NCBI RefSeq assembly: GCF_001642995.1
Contig: NZ_LOHS01000089.1
Location: forward strand, 62,001 to 126,000
Direction: 5' to 3'
From: Streptomyces jeddahensis
GTDB lineage: Bacteria; Actinomycetota; Actinomycetes; Streptomycetales; Streptomycetaceae
DNA length: 64,000 nucleotides
Positions 34,132-40,784 of the stretch are shown one piece after another. Below the pieces are notes generated by a model. It worked only from the letters and a program-made list of their open reading frames with translations, ran no database searches and had not been told where the DNA came from. Made by a program: the position numbers and the translations under genes. The stretch's first letter is position 1. Every line of letters begins with the position of its first letter.

Positions 34132-35033
34132 CCCTCTCCTCGCAGAGTCGCGCCCACCTCGCGCAGCAACCGGAGCTTGGCGGGTCTCGGCGGTCCAGGA
34201 AGTACGTCGTATCCGGCGGCGGCGATCGCGTGGACGGCCGCCCTTCCTCCTGCCACGAACCCGGCGAGCAGCAGCTTCAGCCTGCCGTGGACGCTACCCA
34301 CCAGGGGGGTGCCTTCATTCAGCAGGCCCCGGGCGCGTTCTGCTTCGTATGCAACCAGCGCGCGCACCGATGCGCCTGCGGTCGGTGCGCGGAGGTCCTC
34401 CTCCTGGACGTGGAATCTCTTCATGTCCTCGGCGGGCAGGTAGATGCGGTCGCGGCCGAGGTCCTCGGTGACGTCCTGGAGGTGCTCGACGATCTGCAGG
34501 GCCGTGCAGATCGCGTCGGAGAGGCGGATCCGCTCCGGTGTCGCGGTGCCGGTGATGGCGAGGACGAGCCGCCCCACGGGGTTGGCCGACAGCTCGCAGT
34601 ACGCGAGGAGGTCGTCGTAGGTCTCGTAGCGCGAGACGAGCTGGTCCTGGCGGTTCGCCGCGATCAGGCCGAGGAAGGGCTCGGGGGTGAGCCCGTGCCG
34701 CCGTACGACGGGCTGGAGCCGCCGCAGCAGGGGGTGACGGGGCGTCGAATCGAACACCTTTTGGAGGTCTGTCTCAAAAGCGTCGAGCAGGGCGAGCTTG
34801 TCGTCCGTAGCCTCCGCTCCGACACCCAGCAGGCGGGCATCGGCACCGCCGGGTGCGAGGTCCCCGTCACCGATGTCGTCCACGAGGCGCGCGAAGCCGT
34901 ACACGGCCATCAGATCGTCGCGCCAGGCGCGGGGCAGGAAGAACGGCGCCACGGGAAAGTTCTCGTCCGCGGCCTTGTCGAGCGTGGCACGGGCCGGGGC
35001 TTCCTCGGACGTCACCCGGGAGACGGCCTTCAT
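34128..35033 (-). CDS. hpnC: Squalene-synthase-like HpnC
   Basis: A 301-aa member of the squalene/phytoene synthase fold, which hydrolyses/rearranges presqualene diphosphate to hydroxysqualene. Motifs are AVYGFARLVDDIGDGD, then LQIVEHLQDVTEDLGRDRIY with LPAEDMKRF, and YCELSANPVGRLVL. The ATG at 35031-35033 (MKAVSRV) follows GAAGGGG at 7-8 nt; a GTG at 35057 is in frame and overlaps the stop of a 20-codon upstream ORF. It is the first gene of the hopanoid operon. Confidence 0.92.
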   Translation of the reverse strand: MKAVSRVTSEEAPARATLDKAADENFPVAPFFLPRAWRDDLMAVYGFARLVDDIGDGDLAPGGADARLLGVGAEATDDKLALLDAFETDLQKVFDSTPRHPLLRRLQPVVRRHGLTPEPFLGLIAANRQDQLVSRYETYDDLLAYCELSANPVGRLVLAITGTATPERIRLSDAICTALQIVEHLQDVTEDLGRDRIYLPAEDMKRFHVQEEDLRAPTAGASVRALVAYEAERARGLLNEGTPLVGSVHGRLKLLLAGFVAGGRAAVHAIAAAGYDVLPGPPRPAKLRLLREVGATLRGEG

Positions 35034-35053
35034 ACGCGCCCCTTCGGTTCCCG

Positions 35054-35116
35054 TCACCGCCGGCTGCCCGGCGCGTGGACGGCGGACGCATCGCGGAGCC
35101 GGAGTTCCGTAGACAT
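35054..35116 (-). other. 20-codon upstream ORF before hpnC (possible leader peptide)
   Basis: ATG at 35114-35116, with GGGAGA about 10 nt upstream, encodes MSTELRLRDASAVHAPGSRR and stops at 35054-35056, overlapping (GTGA) an in-frame GTG eight codons upstream of the chosen hpnC start. It may be a coupling leader or chance. Confidence 0.3.
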
Positions 35117-35277
35117 TGCCGTCACATCTCCCGTTCTACACTGCCGACCCAATACATCCTATTTCGGACACGCCGCCCAGCAGCTCACCGAGGACTCCCC
35201 CCGGACCGGCCCGGGAGACACCCCCCTCGGAGCCGGGCGCTGTACGTATCGCCCTACTTGCCGCGAATCAGCAACCG

Positions 35278-35299
35278 GTACAGCTTACGTTGTACAACG
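35278..35299. promoter_or_regulatory. Overlapping dyads upstream of the hopanoid operon
   Basis: GTACA (35278-35282) and TGTAC (35291-35295) form an inverted repeat, overlapping the perfect 12-bp palindrome CGTTGTACAACG (35288-35299). They are AT-richer than their surroundings, about 250 bp upstream of hpnC. A TAGGAT hexamer on the minus strand (35156-35161) is a weak -10 candidate closer to the gene. The rest of 35117-35482 shows no gene. Confidence 0.35.
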
Positions 35300-35482
35300 C
35301 GCCACGGTGCGGCGGGGTGTCCTGCGCATCACAACAACACACCGATCGCCGTCAAGCTTCCCTGGGAGCAGGGGAATTGAGATGCAGGCGTGCGGGGACC
35401 CTCCGGAGTCGCGATGGAGCCCTGGCGGCCGGTCATGACAGCTGTCACGGCGTCGGTCCCGGCCGACGGCCTGACCGACCGA

Positions 35483-35496
35483 CGGTCCCGGGACCG
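35483..35496. terminator. Palindrome downstream of the ABC ATPase gene
   Basis: CGGTCCCGGGACCG is a perfect 14-bp palindrome 24 bp after the minus-strand ATPase stop (35520), with a second palindrome TGACAGCTGTCA at 35436-35447. A plausible terminator of the surface-polymer operon. Confidence 0.4.
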
Positions 35497-35519
35497 CGGC
35501 CCGGAGACCGCGGCCCTCG

Positions 35520-36305
35520 CTACTTGCCCGTGAACTTCTCGTACTCCTTGAGTACCTCTTCCGTCGGTCCGTCCATACGCAGCTCGCCGCGCTCCAGCCA
35601 GAGCACGCGGTCGCAGGTGTCCCGGATCGACTTGTTGTTGTGGCTGACGAGGAAGACCGTGCCGGCGTGCTTGCGCAGTTCGCGGATGCGGGCCTCGGAG
35701 CGCTTCTGGAACTTGCGGTCACCGGTGGCCAGCGCCTCGTCGATCATGAGTACGTCGTGGTCCTTGGCGGCCGCGATGGAGAACCGGAGGCGGGCCGCCA
35801 TACCCGAGGAGTACGTGCGCATGGGCAGCGTGATGAAGTCGCCCTTCTCGTTGATGCCCGAGAAGTCGACGATCTCCTGGTAGCGCGACTTGATCTGCTC
35901 ACGGGACATGCCCATCGCGAGGCCGCCGAGGATGACGTTGCGCTCGCCGGTCAGGTCGTTCATCAGGGCCGCGTTCACGCCGAGCAGCGAGGGCTGGCCG
36001 TCCGTGTAGACCTTGCCCTTCTCGGCGGGCAGCAGGCCTGCGATCGCACGCAGCAGGGTGGACTTGCCGGAGCCGTTCGAGCCGATCAGGCCGATGGCCT
36101 CGCCGCGGTACGCGACGAAGCTGACGCCGCGCACCGCGTGCACCTTGCGCACGCCGCGCTCCTCGCCGCGCTTGACGATGCGGCTCAGGGCCGAGGTGGC
36201 GCTGCCCTTGCCGGTCTTGGCGCCGTTGACGCGGTAGACGATGTGCAGCTCGTCGGCAATGACGGTGGGGATGTGCGTGTCGGCCCTCTGCTCAGCCACG
36301 GCCAT
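35520..36305 (-). CDS. ABC transporter ATPase, TagH/RfbE-type polysaccharide exporter
   Basis: A 261-aa ATPase that should power export of a lipid-linked polymer across the membrane. Walker A GSNGSGKST (75-83), signature YSSGMAARL, Walker B VLMIDEAL, and switch His in LVSHN. The N-terminus carries the HIVYRV...VHAVRGVSF pattern of TagH/Wzt ATPases, with an insertion rich in Lys/Arg (residues ~28-53), and no C-terminal carbohydrate-binding domain is fused. ATG at 36303-36305 lies inside the permease gene (14-nt overlap). It is the last gene of the operon. Confidence 0.9.
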   Translation of the reverse strand: MAVAEQRADTHIPTVIADELHIVYRVNGAKTGKGSATSALSRIVKRGEERGVRKVHAVRGVSFVAYRGEAIGLIGSNGSGKSTLLRAIAGLLPAEKGKVYTDGQPSLLGVNAALMNDLTGERNVILGGLAMGMSREQIKSRYQEIVDFSGINEKGDFITLPMRTYSSGMAARLRFSIAAAKDHDVLMIDEALATGDRKFQKRSEARIRELRKHAGTVFLVSHNNKSIRDTCDRVLWLERGELRMDGPTEEVLKEYEKFTGK

Positions 36306-37230
36306 ACCTCTCCTCAGCCTTCCAGAAGTACACGAAGCCGCCGACGGCGACGAGTACGGCCCAGGCGACCGCGACCGCCCAGGCGTACGGGGGCATGTTC
36401 ACATCCCACTCGTAGCCGTCGATCAGCGCCCAGCGCATCAGGTCCATATAGATGGCGGCCGGGTTCCACTGCAGGACGTCGGTGACCCAGACCGGCAGGT
36501 CCCGGCCCTTGAGCATGAGCGGGATCGAGAACATGACGCCGGACGCGTACATCCAGGTACGCATGACGAACGGCATCAGCTGCGCGAGGTCGGGGGTCTT
36601 GCTGCCGAGCCGCGCCATGATCATTGCAAGACCCATGTTGAACAGGAACTGCAGGGCCAGGATCGGGACGATCGCCAGCCACTTGAGCGAGGGGTAGCTG
36701 CCGAAGCCGATGGTGACGCAGAACAGCACGATCATCGAGAACAGCAGCTGTTGGAGCTGCTGCAGCGAGAACGAGATCGGCAGCGAGGCACGCGGGAAGT
36801 GCAGCGCGCGCACCAGGCCGAGGTTGCCCGAGATCGCCCGGACGCCGGCCATCACCGAGCTCTGCGTGAAGGTGAAGACGAAGACACCCGTCACGAGGAA
36901 CGGGATGTAGACCTTGATGCCCATGCCCCGGTCGGCCTGCAGGATCAGACCGAAGATCAGGAAGTAGACCGCCGCGTTCAGCAGCGGGGTCGCCACCTGC
37001 CACAGCTGGCCGAGCTTGGCCTGGCTGTACTGGGCGGTCAGCTTCGCCTGCGAGAAGGCGAGGATGAAGTGGCGCCGGCCCCAGAGCTGACGGACGTACT
37101 CGAACAGGCCGGGCCGGGCGCCGCTGACGGCGAGGCCGTACTTGGCGGCCAGCTCGGCCGGAGAGAGCCCGTCGTCGGGGGACGGAGGGGCGCTCACCGC
37201 GATTCCCCCGTCATGCGTTGTCTCACTCAC
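36292..37230 (-). CDS. ABC transporter permease, TagG/Wzm-type (ABC-2)
   Basis: A 312-aa membrane permease with a ~60-residue cytosolic N-terminus and six hydrophobic helices (for example LLNAAVYFLIFGLIL, IPFLVTGVFVFTFTQSS, SMIVLFCVTIGFG, LAIVPILALQFLFNMGLAM, WMYASGVMFSIPLML and AWAVAVAWAVLVAVGGFVYF). The YSQAKLGQLWQVATPLL amphipathic stretch before TM1 is typical of ABC-2 polysaccharide/teichoic acid exporters. GTG at 37228-37230. It overlaps the ATPase gene by 14 nt, and together they form the exporter for the product of the upstream enzymes. Confidence 0.9.
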   Translation of the reverse strand: MSETTHDGGIAVSAPPSPDDGLSPAELAAKYGLAVSGARPGLFEYVRQLWGRRHFILAFSQAKLTAQYSQAKLGQLWQVATPLLNAAVYFLIFGLILQADRGMGIKVYIPFLVTGVFVFTFTQSSVMAGVRAISGNLGLVRALHFPRASLPISFSLQQLQQLLFSMIVLFCVTIGFGSYPSLKWLAIVPILALQFLFNMGLAMIMARLGSKTPDLAQLMPFVMRTWMYASGVMFSIPLMLKGRDLPVWVTDVLQWNPAAIYMDLMRWALIDGYEWDVNMPPYAWAVAVAWAVLVAVGGFVYFWKAEERYGRG

Positions 37231-37326
37231 AGATGGAAACTTTCGTCCTCAAGATGCGCAGCCTGGTCGGGCATAGGCAGGAGCCAGGGACCGGCTCACG
37301 GCCCGAATGCTCTCAGACCGAGCTTG

Positions 37327-38229
37327 TCAGATGACAGGAGGGCGGCCCAGTCGGGTCAGCCGCCACACCGTACGCCACTTCATCGGGCGCCGGGGGCCGC
37401 ACGCGGTGGTCCAGCCCTCTCTGAAGCCGCCGAACCACGCCTTCAGGGCGGGGCGCGACGGGCGGCGCGCCAGGGTCAGCAGCAGCCAGACGCCCAGGTA
37501 GACCGGGACCAGCAGGGCGGGCAGATTGCGCCGGGCGAGCCACACGCGGTTGCGGGCGACCATCCGGTGGTAGACCGCGTGCCGGGACGGGGCGGTCGTC
37601 GGGTGGTACAGGACCATGTCGGAGCGGTAGTCGATCACCCAGCCCGCGTCCAGGGCCCGCCAGGCGAGATCGGTCTCCTCGTGCGCGTAGAAGAACTCGT
37701 CCGGCAGGCCGCCGACCTCGGCGAACACGCGCGTACGGACCGCGTTGGCGCCGCCGAGGAAGGTGGTGACGCGCGAGGAGCGCATCGGGTCGGAGGCGCG
37801 CAGCCGCGGCACGTGGCGGCGCTGCGTCTCGCCGGTGTCGGGGTCGGCGATGCGGAAGCTGATGATGCCGAGCTTCGGGTCGTCCGCGAAGGCCTGGCGG
37901 CACAGCTCGGCTGTGTCGTGGTGGGCGAGCAGTCCGTCGTCGTCGAGGAACAGGAGGATGTCGACCTCGGACCCGGACGGGCCGAACGCCTCGATGCCGA
38001 CGTTGCGGCCGCCCGGGATGCCGAGGTTCTCCGGCAGCTCCACGGTCCGTACGCCGTCGGGGACGTCCGGCACCGGTGAGCCGTTGCCGACCACGACCAC
38101 CTCGACCGGGTCGCCGTCCTGCTTGGCGACCGAGTCGAGGAGGGCGCGGAGCTCCTCGGGGCGGTTGCCCATGGTGATGATGACCGCGCCGACCTTCAGC
38201 GGCCTCGGGGACCCGGAGTGCGTCCTCAC
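37327..38229 (-). CDS. Glycosyltransferase family 2
   Basis: A 300-aa GT-A glycosyltransferase. VGAVIITMGNRPEELRALLDS is the nucleotide-sugar-binding start, LPENLGIPGGRNVGIEAF the conserved Asn-Gly-Gly-Arg-Asn segment, ILLFLDDDGLL the DxD metal site, and FFYAHEETDLAWRALDAGW the catalytic ED-type motif; a hydrophobic segment (LLVPVYLGVWLLLTLA) near the C-terminus may anchor it to the membrane. The GTG overlaps the preceding gene's stop (GTGA). It probably adds a sugar to the lipid-linked polymer exported by TagGH. Confidence 0.9.
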   Translation of the reverse strand: MRTHSGSPRPLKVGAVIITMGNRPEELRALLDSVAKQDGDPVEVVVVGNGSPVPDVPDGVRTVELPENLGIPGGRNVGIEAFGPSGSEVDILLFLDDDGLLAHHDTAELCRQAFADDPKLGIISFRIADPDTGETQRRHVPRLRASDPMRSSRVTTFLGGANAVRTRVFAEVGGLPDEFFYAHEETDLAWRALDAGWVIDYRSDMVLYHPTTAPSRHAVYHRMVARNRVWLARRNLPALLVPVYLGVWLLLTLARRPSRPALKAWFGGFREGWTTACGPRRPMKWRTVWRLTRLGRPPVI

Positions 38230-39005
38230 TTGAGCCTGCTCGAGGCGAGGACGGACACGAGGTGCAGCAGGGTCTGGACCAGCGCGATGCCGGCCAGCAC
38301 GGCGACGCCGAGCCGCGAGAAGAACAGGTCACCCCTGACCGTGTCCAGGATCGCCAGGACCAGGATCAGCAGGGACGCCTCGACCCCGAGGACGAGGCGG
38401 TGGAACTTCAGCGCCGCGGCCGCCTTGCGGGCCAGCGCCATTCCGGAGGAGCGCAGCTCGGACGCCGCTTCCTTGACCGGCGCCATACCGGCCTGGTGCC
38501 GGGCGACGCCGACGAGGTCGGTCTCCGCCTTGATCAGGATGGCGCCGAGGGCGGCGAGGGTGCCGAGGAAGGCCCACAGCCAGTCGATCCGGCCGGAGCC
38601 CCAGGGGTCGGCGGCGCGCAGGCCGAAGCCGACCAGCACCGCGGCGTCGCACAGGTATGCGCCGACGCGGTCCAGGTACACCCCGCCGAGCGAGTACTGC
38701 TTCTTCCAGCGGGCGATCTCGCCGTCGACGCAGTCGAGCAGCAGGTAGAGCTGGACCATCAGCACGCCGAGCACGGCACCCGCCACCCCCGGCACCAGCA
38801 GGGCCGGGGCGGCGAGGACGCCGAAGACGGTCATCAGGTAGGTCAGCTGGTTGGGCGTGACCCGCGTGTTCACCAGGTACCGGTCGATGCGCAGCGAGAT
38901 CTCGCGCATGTAGAGCCGGCCCGCCCAGTGCTCTCCGCTCCGCCGGTCCTTCACACCCGGGGGATGAACGACGGGGCGGAGTTCAGCTACCGATGGCCTT
39001 GGCAT
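38226..39005 (-). CDS. CDP-alcohol phosphatidyltransferase family protein with altered motif
   Basis: A 259-aa membrane enzyme of the CDP-OH_P_transf family, which transfers a phospho-alcohol from a CDP-activated donor. The motif D1xxD2GxxAR(x8)GxxxD3xxxD4 reads DCVDGEIAR (Asp91, Asp94), Gly108 and Asp112, but position 116, where the last Asp is expected, is Ala (GVYLDRVGAYLCD). As that Asp is proposed to be the catalytic base, activity may be changed or the protein may be a binding partner of the DUF5941 paralogue in the same operon. At least five hydrophobic helices are visible. It overlaps the dehydrogenase gene by 23 nt and the GT2 gene by 4. Confidence 0.85.
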   Translation of the reverse strand: MPRPSVAELRPVVHPPGVKDRRSGEHWAGRLYMREISLRIDRYLVNTRVTPNQLTYLMTVFGVLAAPALLVPGVAGAVLGVLMVQLYLLLDCVDGEIARWKKQYSLGGVYLDRVGAYLCDAAVLVGFGLRAADPWGSGRIDWLWAFLGTLAALGAILIKAETDLVGVARHQAGMAPVKEAASELRSSGMALARKAAAALKFHRLVLGVEASLLILVLAILDTVRGDLFFSRLGVAVLAGIALVQTLLHLVSVLASSRLK

Positions 39006-40044
39006 AGTCGGCGTATGCGTCCTTGATCTGGTCGGTGGTCAGGTCGAGGTGTTCCAGAATCGTGTAACGACCGGGGCGGGTTTTCGGAGCGAACTCCACG
39101 ACCTGGACGAACTCGTCCATCGTGAAGCCGATCTCCTCCGGGAGGACGGGGAGTCCGTGCCGGTGCAGCACCTCGGCCATGTACGCCGACTCCTCACGGG
39201 CGCCGCGCAGGTACATCGCGAAGGCCGCGCCCAGGCCGCACTGCTCGCCGTGGCTCGCCGCGCGCTTGGGGAAGAGGATGTCGAACGCGTGGTTGATCTC
39301 GTGGCAGGCGCCGGAGGCCGGGCGGGAGTCGCCCGCGACCGACATGGAGATGCCGGTGAGCACCAGACCCTCGGCGAGCACCTGCAGGAAGCCGTCGTCG
39401 CCGACGCCGCCGGGGTGGCGCAGCACGGCCTCGCCCGCCTGGCGCGCCATCGCGGCGGCCAGGCCGTCGATCGCCTCGCCCTTCTCACGGTTGGCGAGCT
39501 CCCAGTCGGCGACCGCTGAGATGTTCGACAGGGCGTCGCCGATGCCGGAGCGCACGAAGCGGACCGGGGCCTCGCGGATCACGTCGAGGTCGATCACGAC
39601 CGCGATCGGGTTCGGCACACCGTACGAGCCGCGGCCCGCGTCGTTGTCGAGGGTCGCGACCGGTGAGCACAGACCGTCGTGCGAGAGGTTCGTGGCGACG
39701 GCGACCAGCGGGAGGCCGACACGCGCCGCGGCGAACTTCGCACAGTCGATGATCTTGCCGCCGCCGAGGCCCACGACCGCGTCGTAGTGCCCCTTCTTCA
39801 TGGCGTCGGCGAGCTTGATCGCGTCGTCGAGCGTGCCGCCGCCGACCTCGAACCAGTCGGCGCCCGGCAGGGCCGGTGCCAGCCGTTCACGCAGCTTCGC
39901 CCCGGAGCCGCCGCTGATCGCGACGGCCAGCTTGCCGGAGTGGGAGATGCGCTGGTCGGCGAGGACCCCCGCCAGGTCGTCGAGGGCGCCGGGACGGATG
40001 TCCACGACGACCGGCGACGGGATGAGTCGCGTCAGTACTGGCAC
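38983..40044 (-). CDS. Glycerol-1-phosphate dehydrogenase-like enzyme (AraM/EgsA family)
   Basis: A 353-aa Fe/Zn alcohol dehydrogenase-fold enzyme. The NAD site is VGLGGGKIIDCAKFAA; ATNLSHDGLCSPVA, SGIGDALSNISAVADW, GDSRPASGACHEINHAFD and HGEQCGLGAAFAMYL follow sn-glycerol-1-phosphate dehydrogenases closely, with metal ligands likely the Asp in GIGDA, the His in NHAFD and the His in SHGEQ. Such enzymes reduce dihydroxyacetone phosphate to sn-glycerol-1-phosphate. The neighbouring nucleotidyltransferase and CDP-alcohol transferases suggest the product is activated with CTP and used to build a polymer or lipid. GTG start at 40044, overlapping the preceding gene by 13 nt. Confidence 0.85.
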   Translation of the reverse strand: MPVLTRLIPSPVVVDIRPGALDDLAGVLADQRISHSGKLAVAISGGSGAKLRERLAPALPGADWFEVGGGTLDDAIKLADAMKKGHYDAVVGLGGGKIIDCAKFAAARVGLPLVAVATNLSHDGLCSPVATLDNDAGRGSYGVPNPIAVVIDLDVIREAPVRFVRSGIGDALSNISAVADWELANREKGEAIDGLAAAMARQAGEAVLRHPGGVGDDGFLQVLAEGLVLTGISMSVAGDSRPASGACHEINHAFDILFPKRAASHGEQCGLGAAFAMYLRGAREESAYMAEVLHRHGLPVLPEEIGFTMDEFVQVVEFAPKTRPGRYTILEHLDLTTDQIKDAYADYAKAIGS

Positions 40045-40784
40045 GCGATCTCACGTCCCTTGGCGAGGTCGTCGTGGTTGTCGATCTCGACCCACTTGAC
40101 GTCGCCGATGGGCGCGACGTCGACCTTGAAGCCGCGGTTGACGAGCTCCTGGTAGCCGTCCTCGTAGTAGAGCTGCGGGTCCCGCTCGTACGTGGTCTTC
40201 AGCGCGTCGGCGAGCTCGTCGGCGGCCTCGCCCTCGATGAGGGTGACGCCGATGTACTCACCGGTGGCCTCGGACGGGTCCATCAGCTTGGTGATCTTCT
40301 GGACGCCCTTCTCGGGGTCCACGACGACCTTCATCTCCTCGTCGGCGAGCTTCTTCACCGTGTCGAGGGCGAGGATGATCTTCTTGCCGTCGCCGCGGGC
40401 GGCGAGCAGCGTCTTCTCGACGGAGACCGGGTGCACGGTGTCGCCGTTGGCGAGGATCACGCTGTGCTTGATCGCGTCACGGCCGCACCACAGGGAGTAG
40501 GCGTTGTTCCACTCCTCGGCCTTGTCGTTGTCGATCAGCGTCAGCTTGAGGCCGTACTTCGCCTCCAGCGCCGCCTTGCGCTCGTACACGGCCTCCTTGC
40601 GGTACCCGACGATGATGGCGACCTCCGTCAGGCCGATCTCGGCGAAGTTGCCGAGGGTCAGGTCCAGGACGGTGAGGCTGTCCTCGTTGCCTTCGGGACC
40701 CACCGGCACCAGAGCCTTGGGCAGGGTGTCGGTGTAGGGGCGCAGACGCCGTCCGGCGCCGGCCGCCAGCACGAGGCCGATCAT
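40032..40784 (-). CDS. Sugar-phosphate/polyol-phosphate nucleotidyltransferase
   Basis: A 250-aa NTP_transferase. It begins IGLVLAAGAGRRLRPYTDTL PKALVPV, the GxGxRxxPxTxxxPK signature for NTP binding; WNNAYSLWCGRD and VILANGDTVHP hold the base and metal contacts; VEIDNHDDL is the terminal Asp pair. It most resembles phosphocholine/inositol-1-phosphate cytidylyltransferase-like proteins, so I expect CTP plus an alcohol phosphate, possibly glycerol-1-phosphate from the next gene. The donor and acceptor are inference. ATG at 40784 overlaps the upstream gene by 4 nt. Confidence 0.85.
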   Translation of the reverse strand: MIGLVLAAGAGRRLRPYTDTLPKALVPVGPEGNEDSLTVLDLTLGNFAEIGLTEVAIIVGYRKEAVYERKAALEAKYGLKLTLIDNDKAEEWNNAYSLWCGRDAIKHSVILANGDTVHPVSVEKTLLAARGDGKKIILALDTVKKLADEEMKVVVDPEKGVQKITKLMDPSEATGEYIGVTLIEGEAADELADALKTTYERDPQLYYEDGYQELVNRGFKVDVAPIGDVKWVEIDNHDDLAKGREIACQY

